The notes under the pieces were generated by a model. The model saw only the letters and a list, made by a program, of their open reading frames with translations, was not told the DNA's origin and made no database searches. From positions 55,533,849 to 55,597,848 of the forward strand of contig CP136062.1 in assembly GCA_032622095.1 (NCBI GenBank): 64,000 nt of DNA, written 5' to 3'. The number at the start of each line of letters is the position of its first letter. Within the stretch, counting starts at the first letter, position 1. Shown one piece after another: positions 50,029-61,100 of the stretch. This DNA is from Siphonodentalium dalli (lineage: Eukaryota > Mollusca > Scaphopoda > Gadilida > Siphonodentaliidae). The position numbers and the translations under genes were made by a program.

Positions 50029-50211
50029 TCGATGGAGAATGGGCGCTGTGGACAGTTTCCAAATCGTGCGTATCAGCTTATGGATGTCACGGAATGACGA
50101 CAAGAACGCGGCATTGCGATAACCCTGAACCAAGATATGGAGGACGAAGTTGTCCGGGAAACGACCTAGAGCTATTGACATGCATCATTGGTGTTCGACC
50201 GAAACAAGGAG
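50029..50211 (+). CDS. TSP1/C-type lectin secreted protein, exon 5: fourth, divergent TSP1 domain
   Basis: A 183-base exon in phase 1-1: acceptor GCTTCCAG, donor GGAG|GTTAGT. It begins VDGEWALWTVSKSC and contains RTRHC, PEPRYGGRSCPG and LLTC, so it is clearly a TSP1 repeat, but an unusual one. The CSVTCG block is replaced by CVSAYGCHG (one residue longer, order of Gly and Cys changed, no O-fucose site). The last cysteine of the usual CPG end is absent (the exon ends IIGVRPKQGG), so only five cysteines remain. The frame is still open across the exon and its phases fit, so it may be functional and divergent, or in early decay. If the exon were skipped, phase-1 borders would keep the protein in frame. 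Confidence 0.78.
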
Positions 50212-50251
50212 GTTAGTAAGCATTGATTTAAACATATTTATTACCAATACG

Positions 50252-50413
50252 TACGGAGTGAAGACAAGATCAAGGCGGTATAATAACACAGAACCGCGAT
50301 ATGGCGGCCGATGGTGTCAGGGAGACAACATAGAGCTATATTGATATGCTGCGTTGGACAGAACCAGGAAAGTTATAGTAAGCATTGATTTAAACATATG
50401 TATTATCAATACG
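50252..50413 (+). pseudogene. Duplicated, broken 3' half of TSP1 exon 5
   Basis: A ~161-bp tandem duplication takes the second half of exon 5 plus the start of its intron (source about 50090-50251). The copy still reads GVKTRSRRYNNTEPRYGGRW..., retaining EPRYGGRxC, but it has lost the RHC cysteine (RRY), stops in frame after IELY (50339-50344) and has no acceptor at its start. The intron tail TAGTAAGCATTGATTTAAAC is repeated at 50214 and 50376. Confidence 0.8.
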
Positions 50414-50474
50414 TATTACAATACATATTGACATCGGTATCGGGGGACAAGTGATGATGACAAGTAAGCATTGT

Positions 50475-50780
50475 GGAGCTCCGTGGTCCAGTGGTTAGCG
50501 CATTGGACTTGCCTTCGCTGTCAACACAGCGAGGCGGTTTCGCAGCCCGCCGTTGGTCTGACTTCAGTTTCACACAGCAGTTGGGTGGCTGAATTAATCA
50601 ACGTACACTTGTCGGAATTTACGGTGTTTATATTTCGCGCCATGCTGTGACCCTTGCGCAAGTGCGCTGGTACAGTGTCTGTTTCGCACCACCCGTGCGT
50701 TGAAATGGGTACCTGATTATGAGCAGTGAAATATATGGTCAGTATGCTAGCCACATTGTGGCTGTACCCCCCCCCCCCCT
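50475..50780 (+). mobile_element. tRNA-derived SINE (candidate)
   Basis: A pol III promoter-like pair is seen: A box TGGTCCAGTGG at 50484-50494 (context GTGGTTAGCGCATTGGACTT) and B box GGTTTCGCAGCCC at 50536-50548. Between them lies a hairpin CGCTGTCAACACAGCG. About 200 bp of non-tRNA body follows, ending in a C run. The A-B spacing and the loss of a proper acceptor stem speak for a SINE head, not a working tRNA gene. The family is not identified. Confidence 0.65.
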
Positions 50781-50803
50781 GTCCTCTCGGGGGGGGGGGG
50801 GGG
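50767..50803. repeat. C13-G15 homopolymer hairpin
   Basis: Thirteen C (50767-50779), a nine-base spacer TGTCCTCTC and fifteen G (50789-50803). It can form a hairpin or a quadruplex on either strand, and is also a likely site of sequencing error in length. Confidence 0.9.
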
Positions 50804-51002
50804 TCAGTATATGGTTATTGAGTGATCATTCTCATCAGGGCAAAAATTATCACACACATTAGAACGGGGTACCTGTAGAATGCGTGTAACAAATGGATCG
50901 ATTATGATTATTATTATTGATTAGTGGACCAACCAACATCGACGAAAAAGATAAAATAGCATCACCAGATGAGAGACAAGTAATTGAACTCAGCCATAGT
51001 TA

Positions 51003-51950
51003 TGGAGTGCGTGGTTCGATCTTAGAAGTCATCGCCACTAGACGCACTTACGACCGCTGATGAAAACAGTCACTCATTATATAAGCGTTGGCCGAAGTAA
51101 GGCAATGTGTGGTTTTCTTTCGGGGGTTATTTTATAAAGGATAATACAGGAATATATTTCATGAATTTTCTGGACGTAATCATCTGGCTATACTAATGCC
51201 TCCCCACAAGGTGCCATCACAGGGAGGTGCGTAGTTCGTGGGTTGATTTTACCGGGATATAGCCCCCCACAATTTTTATAGTTGGAAACTCCACACCCGA
51301 ATTAATAGTATAGCTGAAAATTTCATAACGAAAACAAATTGCGATTATTCCAATAGTTTGAGTTTACAACCGATATATAGAGTGTAAAATTATGTCGTTT
51401 TTTAACCAAGATTCATATATCCCATTTTCAGTAATGTCAAATGACATGGCCAACGGTTGGAATGTTTACAACCTTTTGGGTGTCAGGTTGAAAATGACTA
51501 ACCAGTCGGGTTTGAGTTATCAATTGCAAGATTTCTAATCAACGGGTATGCATGCAAATGAAATTTCCAGAGTTTAGGTCTATTATACATGGGGGGGGGA
51601 CAATTATAAAATCTAAGGCGGACAGGCCTATCCCCAGGGTCCCTGTCGCTGATGGTTGTTATTGAGGCGTAGCTAGCCAGTACGTTTAGATTTTGGGTTG
51701 TCATATATAATGGGGTATATCTAGTTTTGTGGTTCTAATTGGTGGTGACGGAGTGTTTGTTGCGCTAACCTAGTGTCGATCCAGTTTCTCCATTAACACA
51801 TCCTCCACTTTGGATTGTTCACAACACTGTTCGCAAATAACGGGATGTTGGTGTTTTCGATTACCAATGGCCAATCTCTCCGAAACTGGGTTAACATTGG
51901 GCTTATAAATTATGCACGTGTGAAGTTTTCGGGTAAGTTTTTTTTTACAT
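51003..51950. repeat. Intronic duplicated segment, copy A (uninterrupted)
   Basis: This segment is related in direct orientation to 51990-52160 (its left ~170 bp) and to 56474-57345 (the rest). Shared words include CTTAGAAG, ATAAGGCAAT, TTTTCTGGAC, ATCTGGCTA, AATGCCTCCC, GTCACAGGGAGG, AGTTTGAGTT-like, TGCATGCAAATG and GATGTTGGTGTTTTCGA. It is diverged but co-linear. Copy A carries no hairpin insertion. Confidence 0.8.
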
Positions 51951-51989
51951 GCATTGCATTACGAATATAGCCAAACATGTGGCGCCCAT

Positions 51990-54900
51990 TGTTAGGTATG
52001 GCGTGTGTCGACTTTAGAAGCCGTCGCGACAAGATAGTGAGAATCGTACTTATATCGGCATTGGCTGAAATAAGGCAATTTGTTGTTTACTTTCGGGTGT
52101 TATTTTAAATCGGATAACACATGGATACATGCGTTTCAAGTTTTTTTCTGGACATACATGTACGTAAGTAGTATGGGGGTCTCGTTGACTTCACATCTAA
52201 AAAAAGATTTTATGGCGGTAAAATTGTTTGTACTAAATATATTCAAAAAAACAATTCAAAACCTAATTACATCTAAAAAATTTGTGAAACTTTGAGTTTT
52301 CGGTCTCTTACCCAAATATCGGCCGACTATTAAATGTCGAATGTTTTAAAAGTATTTGCGTGTAATATCTTTTGTTATAGGCCAACTATTTTTGTTCAAA
52401 CAAATTTTAAATATTTTTCATGAAACTCTGTTAATTTTATTAATCGAAGTTTAGAAATAGCTTTATACCAATTATATGTGTATGGACTGGTCCGAGTCGC
52501 TGTAATCTTGGCCATTGACACTATAGGTATGAATGCATACATTCCAGTGTTTATCATCAGACGCAGTCTCGTCTATTACATCATATAATTGTCTCCACAA
52601 TACCTGAAATAATTTGACGCCATTACTCTTACATAATTAATAAAAAGCGTTTATTCTTTACTTCTCTATCACGATGAAGTTATTGAGTATATGACACGTG
52701 TGCATTATCGCGAATTATTGGAAGAATTATTGAGAGGTTGTACTATTTTGAAAGCAGTCACGATCGGACAAAGAGCGTGATGCGAAATTACAACCCGAAT
52801 GAACTGACATATTCTATGGAACAAATTTTCAATTATGTACACACACATATTCACACGCGTCAATAGGGTAACACTGTATAGGTCGAAAAGAGTGACACCT
52901 TGGATAAATTTACCAAATGACTGCTTATTATATCTGATGACAGCTATGCGTGTTCCGACTCGTTTGATGTTAGCTCTCGCTCGCGTGTCTGAACATCATT
53001 ACCTGTTTAACGGGATATGATCACGTAAGGTTGATAAGCTGTGTCATTGTTAGCATTAACGCGATAATTAGTTATCAAAAATATGCATACATAATACGTA
53101 CATGTGATAAGACACTCAATAATAGAAGTTACTTCGGTGTTATTGTTATAACAACATTACGTAATAACCACCTATCGACCTATTCATACTTACGCTCATA
53201 TATAATCTTATATAATGTTGCCTCATCGGTATTAACTATGTTAGGGAGTTATGGTATACAAATATCTATGACGAAGCTTCCTTTGACAAGAGATTTTGTT
53301 CACTCAATCACAGACCAACGTTATAATACCCGCCCGCCCCCCACCACAACATCCCCCAACCACCTTCACACAAACATATGCATAAATAATACGTACATGT
53401 GATAAGACACACAATAATAGAAGTTACCTTTGTGTTGTTGTTATAACAACCTTACGTAATAACCACTTATCGAAACCTATTCATACTTACGCTCATATAT
53501 AATCTTATATAATGTTACCTCATCTGTGCTAACTATTTTCGGGAGTTATGGTATACAAATATCTATGACGAAGCTTCCTTTTATGCATGTACATACACGC
53601 TTTCAATTAAGCTATCGATAGCGTGTCTGAACATCATTAGTTGTTTAACGGGATTTGGAAGAATTATTGGAAGAGCGTACGTTTATAGAGTTATTGTTCT
53701 TAGAACGTGATCAGTAAGTGTGCCAATCGGGTATCCACCGATGCCTGCAATGTTTTATTTGCAATAATTGGACATTATAATCTCACATAAATAACAAGGA
53801 GCGTTTATTCATTACCTCTCTCTATCACGATGAAGTTATTAAGCATCGTGTAGCACTATTTCACCAAAGGTCACATGTTAGACGTACACACGTATACATA
53901 CGTAATATCAGACTAAACAAAGCTGTTGATATGTTTCTTTCATCTTTTATATGATAGCGCTATATGTTATATACTCGATAGACCTAGTTACAGTCACAAT
54001 CGCACATAAGCGAAACAAACGCTCTTTATTTAAATAACAGGGAGGCTACTCTAACACTCTTAGTTTTTCCAACAAAATAGTTATCAAATTCGATCACCAA
54101 TAGAACTGTCTGTGAAACAACGATGACTTATAACAATCTTTAACTTATTTATCGATCTATGCTAGAACATGGCTGCAACAAAATCATGACCATAACAAAA
54201 AACATTACCTTACCATTACGCATGAATATAAATTTACCATGCGTAAATATTGTCAGATTATCGTCTGATGAGCAAATCCTATGTTTACATTATACTTAAT
54301 CTCAGGTATGACTAGAATTGTATCATGTGTGCACATGACATCATTAGAAGGGGCAATACACTCAAGGAGTTAAAGTGACACGAAACAAGGGACGTGATGC
54401 AATATTGGTGTTTGAATATTAAAGGAACACAAGACACTCTAAAGGGACACAAGACACTCATTATGAATGAATGTTAACAATACAAGCGCAGTGGTTGAAA
54501 GTTAAAATGACACAGAACAATATTTAAAGTTCAAATTTTCGGGCACTTAATGCGCCTTTTATCATTACGTATTGTTTCTCACTCTACAATTCCCAATAAT
54601 CCACTCACTCTCTCCCCGATAACTAGGTCTATCGAGTATATAACATATAGCGCTATTATATAAAAGATGAAAGAAACATATCAACAGCTTTGTTTAGTCT
54701 GATATTACGTATGTATACGTGTGTACGTCTAACATGTGACCTTTGGTGAAATAGTGCTACACGATGCTTAATAACTTCATCGTGATAGAGAGAGGTAATG
54801 AATAAACGCTCCTTGTTATTTACGTGAGATTATAATGTCCAATTATTGCAAATAAAACATTGCAGGCATCGGTGGATACCCGATTAGCACACTTACTGAT

Positions 54901-57345
54901 CACGTTCTAAGAACAATAACTCTATAAACGTACGCTCTTCCAATAATTCTTCCAAATCTCGTTATACAACTAATGATGTTCAGACACGCTATCGATAGCT
55001 TAATTAAAAGCGTGTCTGTACATGCATAAAAGGAAGCTTCGTCATAGATATTTGTATACCATAACTCCCGAAAATAGTTAGCACAGATGAGGTAACATTA
55101 TATAAGATTATATATGAGCGTAAGTATGAATAGGTCGATAAGTGGTTATTACGTAAGGTTGTTATAACAACAACACAAAGGTAACTTCTATTATTGTGTG
55201 TCTTATCACATGTACGTATTATTTATGCACATTTTTGTGTGAAGGTGGTTGGGGATGTTGTGGTGGGGGCGGGCGGGTATTATAGCGTTGGTCTGTGATT
55301 GAGTGAACAAAATCTCTTGTCAAAGGAAGCTTCGTCATAGATATTTGTATACCATAACTCCCTAACATAGTTAGCACCGATGAGGCAACATTATATAAGA
55401 TTATATATGAGCGTAAGTATGAATAGGTCAATAAGTGGTTATTACGTAATGTTGTTATAACAATAACACCGAAGTAACTTCTATTATTGAGTGTCTTATC
55501 ACATGTACGTATTATGTATGCATATTTTTGATAACTAATTATCGCGTTAATGCTAACAATGACACAGCTTATCAACCTTACGTGATCATATCCCGTTAAA
55601 CAGGTAATGATGTTCAGACACGCGAGCGAGAGCTAACATCAAACGAGTCGGAACAGGCATAGCTGTCAACAGATATAATAGCAGTCATTTGGTAAATTTA
55701 TCCAAGGTGTCACTCTTTTCGACCTATACAGTGTTACCCTATTGACGTGTGTGAATATGTGTGTGTACATAATTGAAAATTTGTTCCATAGAATATGTCA
55801 GTTCATTTGTGTTGTAATTTCGCATCACGCTCTTCGTCCGATCGTGACTGCTTTCAAAATAGTACAACCTCTCAATAATTCTTCCAATAATTCGCGATAA
55901 TGCACACGTGTCATATACTCAATAACTTCATCGTGATAGAAAAGTAAAGAATAAACGCTCTTTATTATTTATGTAAGAGTAATGGCGTCAAATTATTTCA
56001 GGTATTGTGGAGACAATTATATGATGTAATAGACGAGACTGCGTCTGATGATAAACACTGGAATGTATGCATTCATACCTATAGTGTCAATGGCCAAGAT
56101 TACAGCGACTCGGACCAGTCCATACACATATAATTGGTATAAAGCTATTTCTAAACTTCGATTAATAAAACTAACAGAGTTTCATGAAAAATATTTAAAA
56201 TTTGTTTGAACAAAAATAGTTGGCCTATAACAAAAGATATTACACGCAAATACTTTAAAAACATTCGACATTTAATAGTCGGCCGATATTTGGGTAAGAG
56301 ACCGAAAACTCAAAGTTTCATAAATTTTTGAGATTTTTTAAAACTTTTTTTTGAAAATTTTGGAGAACACAAATTAGGTTTTGAATTTTTTTTTTGAATA
56401 TTTTAGTACAAACAATTTTACCGCCATAAAATCTTTTTTTAGATGTGAAGTCAACGAGACCCCCATACTACTTACGTATCTGGCTAAATGAATGCCTCCC
56501 AACAAGAAGTTGTCACAGGGAGGATCCTAGATGATGGATCGTGGTTTGATGTTACAGGGATGTAACTAGCTAGTGCCCCATTTGAAAATTCCACGCGTAT
56601 AATAAACGGTCTAGTTGCAGTAGCTGGAAATGTCAGGTTAAAAAACGAGTTTCAATTATTTAGATAATTTGAGTTTCCAACCGATATTCAGTGTAAAATG
56701 GTGTCGTTTTAGGCCAATATTCACATATTCCTATTTCCAGTAATTTTAAATGAAATGACCAACAGTTAGACATTTCACAACCTTGTGTCAGATCGGACCT
56801 TTCTATAACCATATGGGTTTTGAATTGTCAGTTTCCTAATCAATAGGGGTGCATGCAAATGCAGTTTCCCATAGTTCAGTAGGGGGGGGAGCAGTTAGAA
56901 CATCTAAGGTGGATACCCCCATGCAGCGCCCATGTCACCGATAGTTGTTATTGGGGCATAGCCAGCTAGTACGTTTTGACTTTGGGTTGACATATATAAT
57001 GGGGTAGCTAGATGAATGGTTCCTGTCGTGGGCTGATACAATGACGTAACTATCAGATGCGTTATGGGTGTGTGTTTTGTATGGCAGTGGTTGTTCGTGT
57101 AGTTGTGTGGTCATGCAGGTGGTGTGTCATGGACATTGTCAGGTAATGGGTTGTGACGAATTGTTTTGCGCATACCTTTAGTCGAACCATTTTTCCCCGT
57201 TAGCATATTCTCCACTTTGGTTTTGAACATTGGACACGAAGATGGAAAATATAGTTCTTTTTTTTTCAGAGCTTATATTATTAAATAAACGACTGTTCAC
57301 AAATAACTGGCCGCGATGTTGGTGTTTTCGACTACTTTGCCCAAA
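51990..57345. repeat. Intronic duplicated segment, copy B (split by the 4.3-kb foldback)
   Basis: Copy B is in two pieces, 51990-52160 and 56474-57345, exactly on either side of the foldback element. Placed end to end they match copy A through the junction TTTTCTGGAC...ATCTGGCTA. Copy B has small extra segments around 57010-57170 and 57230-57290. Confidence 0.75.
52161..56478. mobile_element. 4.3-kb foldback element: 1.83-kb arms, 629-bp loop
   Basis: The left arm 52161-53990 and right arm 54620-56478 are inverted copies that agree at nearly every base over long stretches; an insertion of ~35 bp in the right arm near 56330-56365 is the largest difference I see. The ends read TACGTAAGTAGTATGGGGGT and its complement. 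The loop 53991-54619 is unique and holds no gene. Within each arm a ~200-bp segment is repeated in tandem (53080-53284 and 53378-53580 on the left). A 118-123-codon frame beginning MISCVIVSINAIISYQKYAY is present in both arms (53031-53402 plus; 55219-55575 minus) but matches nothing I know. No transposase is visible. I call it a mobile element because copy A preserves the empty site. Confidence 0.85.
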
Positions 57346-57617
57346 TATTCCCCAAGATGTGGAAGTTAATTGTGTGCTATATATAAGTTGCTAAGGTTGA
57401 TGGCAAATTGTTTCCTCGATAGAATAACAACACTCTTGTGTCGGTTGTGTAGAAAATTGTCCAAAGGGACAATGTTATGTTATTTGATCCAGTAGCAGAG
57501 CATCTGGACATAAGCAAATTGTTTACAGTCATTAACAAATGTACACCTATCATCTTACGAACAACCCACAATCCCACCAACAACGAATATACACATGTAT
57601 CGTCCTTTGTGTTATAG
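57346..57617 (+). other. Intron 5, 3' end
   Basis: Unique, non-coding; ends with the acceptor TTTGTGTTATAG. Confidence 0.6.
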
Positions 57618-57791
57618 ATTGCACCGGGAGCAACAAGGTGTGGCTATCTGATGCCGGGATATGCACATATATCAGCACTGATGGCAAGACCCATGGTGAT
57701 GCTATGTCAGCCTGTAATCAGATGTGCGGCCGACTAATTTTCATAAAAAACACAGCCATGTTCCAAGAGATTAAAGGTCATATTTCCTCCA
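57618..57791 (+). CDS. TSP1/C-type lectin secreted protein, exon 6: N-terminal half of a C-type-lectin-like domain
   Basis: A 174-base, phase 1-1 exon between GTTATAG and A|GTAAGT. Joined to exon 5 it starts D-C-TGSNKVWLSDAGICTY, then THGDAMSACNQMCGRLIFI and FQEIKGHISS. This is the beginning of a C-type-lectin-like fold: the early cysteine pair typical of long-form domains, a Cys-Tyr/Thr after the first strand, the helix-1 pattern (T-x3-A-x2-A-C) and a Gly-Arg-Leu-x-x-Ile strand. The Ca2+ and sugar-binding residues (EPN/QPD and WND) would be in a later exon, outside the window, so ligand type cannot be judged. The open frame runs past the donor but adds nothing lectin-like. Attachment to the TSP1 exons rests on orientation, order, phase and absence of another gene between. 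Confidence 0.78.
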
Positions 57792-58143
57792 GTAAGTATA
57801 ACACGACTCGCGATAATGAACACAATGCTGCTCTGGAGCGTGTGAAACGATGTGTTGAGACGTAGTTAGATATTAAACAATGGTCCCCCAGTTACATGTC
57901 ATGTGGAATTTAATCCGGTCGTGTAATAATCGCTTACAATTCACAAAGTTATATTTTATTAAATTCCTTACCCACTTATCACGTGGCGTCGACAAAATCC
58001 ATAACTTTGACAGTAAACTGAGCTAACGAATAAATGAAAACACATTACACCGGAGATCCAAAGAGTTATCAGAATGTTTGCAGGAAATTCCCCAAATAGT
58101 TGTATTCAAAATAAATTCAATTTAGCTTTATAACTTTCTTTTT
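57792..58143 (+). other. Intron 6, 5' start
   Basis: GTAAGT donor followed by about 350 bp of AT-rich DNA without features, up to the 26-bp array. Confidence 0.65.
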
Positions 58144-61100
58144 TGATCTACCGGTTATGGGGATATTGTTGATCTACCCGTTCTGGGGATATTGTTGATC
58201 TACCGGCTATGGGGATATTGTTGATCTACCCGTTATGGGGATACTGTTGATCTACCGGTTATGGGGATATTGTTGATCTATCGGTTATGGGGATATTGTT
58301 GATCTACCGGTCATGGGGATATTGTTGATCTACCCGTTATGGGGATATTGTTGATCTACCGGTTATGGGGATATTGTTGATCTACCCGTTATGGGGATAT
58401 TGTTGATCTACCGTTTATGGGGATATTGTTGATCTACCGGTTATGGGGATATTGTTGATCTACCCGTAATGGGGATATTGTTGATCTCCCGGTTATGTGG
58501 ATATTGTTGATCTACCGGTTATGGGGATATTGTTGATCTACCGGTTATGGGGATATTGTTGATCTACCGGTTATGGGGATATTGTTGATCTACCCGTTAT
58601 GGGGATATTGTTGATCTACCGGTTATGGGGATATTGTTGATCTATCGGTTATGGGGATATTGTTGATCTACCCGTTATGGGGATATTGTTGATCTCCCGG
58701 TTATGTGGATATTGTTGATCTACCGGCTATGGGGATATTGTTGATCTACCGGTTATGGGGATATTGTTGATCTACCGGTTATGGGGATATTGTTGATCTA
58801 CCCGTTATGGGGATATTGTTGATCTACCCGTTATCGGGATATTGTTGATCTACCCGTTATGGGGATATTGTTGATCTACCGGTTATGGGGATATGTTGAT
58901 CTCCCGGTTATGTGGATATTATTGTTGATATACCGGCTATGGGGATATTGTTGATCTACCGGCTATGGGGATATTGTTGATCTACCGGCTATGGGGATAT
59001 TGTTGATCTACCGGTTATGGGGATATTGTTGATCTACCCGTTATGGGGATATTGTTGATCTACCCGTTATGGGGGTATTGTTGATCTACCCGTTATGGGG
59101 GTATTGTTGATCTACCGGTTATGGGGATATTGTTGATCTACCCGTTATGGGGATATTGTTGATCTACCCGTTATCGGGATATTGTTGATCTACCCGTTAT
59201 GGGGATATTGTTGATCTACCGGTTATGGGGATATGTTGATCTCCCGGTTATGTGGATATTATTGTTGATATACCGGCTATGGGGATATTGTTGATCTACC
59301 GGCTATGGGGATATTGTTGATCTACCGGCTATGGGGATATTGTTGATCTACCGGTTATGGGGATATTGTTGATCTACCCGTTATGGGGATATTGTTGATC
59401 TCCCGGTTATGTGGATATTGTTGATCTACCGGCTATGGGGATATTGTTGATCTACCCGTTATGGGGATATTGTTGATCTACCTGTTATGGGGATATTGTT
59501 GATCTACCGGTTATGGGGATATTGTTGATCTACCGGTTATGGGGATATTGTTGATCTACTGGTTATGGGGATATTGTTGATCTACCGGTTATGGGGATAT
59601 TGTTGATCTACCGGTTATGGGGATATTGTTGATATACCCGTTATGGGGATATTGTTGATCTACCCGTTATGGGGATATTGTTGATCTACCCGTTATGGGA
59701 ATGTTGTTGATCTACCGGTTATGGGGATATTGTTGATCTCCCGGTTATGTGGATATTGTTGATACACCGGCTATGGGGATATTGTTGATCTACCGGCTAT
59801 GGGGATATTGTTGATCTACCGGCTATGGGGATATTGTTGATATACCCGTTATGGGGATATTGTTGATTACCCGTTATGGGGATATTGTTGATCTACCCGT
59901 TATGGGGATATTGTTGATCTACCGGTCATGGGGATATTGTTGATCTACCCGTTATGGGGATATTGTTGATCTACCGGTTATGGGGATATTGTTGATCTAC
60001 CCGTTATGGGGATATTGTTGATCTACCGGTCATGTGGATATTGTTGATCTACCGGTCATGGGGATATTGTTGATCTACCCGTTATGGGGATATTGTTGAT
60101 CTACCGGTTATGGGGATATTGTTGATCTCCCGGTTATGTGGATATTGTTGATCTACCGGTCATGGGGATATTGTTGATCTACCCGTTATGGGGATAGTGT
60201 TGATCTACCGGTTATGGGGATATTGTTGATCTACCCGTTATGGGGATATTGTCGATCTACCGGTTATGGGGATATTGTTGATCTACCCGTTATGGGGATA
60301 TTGTTGATCTACCCGTTATGGGGATATTGTTGATCTACCCGTTATGGGGATATTGTTGATCTACCCGTTATGGGGATATTGTTGATCTACCGGTTATGGG
60401 GATATTGTTGATCTACCCGTTATGGGGATATTGTTGATCTACCCGTTATGGGGATATTGTTGATCTACCCGTTATGGGGATATTGTTGATATACCCGTTA
60501 TGGGGATATTGTTGATCTACCGGTTATGGGGATATTGTTGATCTCCCGGTTATGTGGATATTGTTGATCTACCCGTTATGGGGATATTGTCGATCTACCG
60601 GTTATGGGGATACTGTTGATCTACCCGTTATGGGGATATTGTTGATCTACCCGTTATGGGGATATTGTTGATCTACCCGTTATGGGGATATTGTTGATCT
60701 ACCGGTCATGGGGATATTGTTGATCTACCGGTTATGGGGATATTGTTGATCTACCCGTTATGGGGATATTGTTGATCTACCGGTTATGGGGATATTGTTG
60801 ATCTACCCGTTGTGGGGATATTGTTGATCTACCCGTTATGGGGATATTGTTGATCTACCCGTTATGGGGATATTGTTGATCTACCGGTTATGGGGATATT
60901 GTTGATCTACCCGTTGTGGGGATATTGTTGATCTACCCGTTATGGGGATATTGTTGATCTACCCGTTATGGGGATATTGTTGATCTACCCGTTGTGGGGA
61001 TATTGTTGATCTACCGGTTATGGGGATATTGTTGATCTACCCGTTATGGGGATATTGTTGATCTACCGGTTATGGGGATATTGTTGATCTACCCGTTATG

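Noticed and set aside
50475-50560. A functional tRNA gene
   Set aside because: A and B box words are present, but no matching acceptor stem or convincing anticodon arm can be drawn, and a long non-tRNA body follows, as in a SINE.
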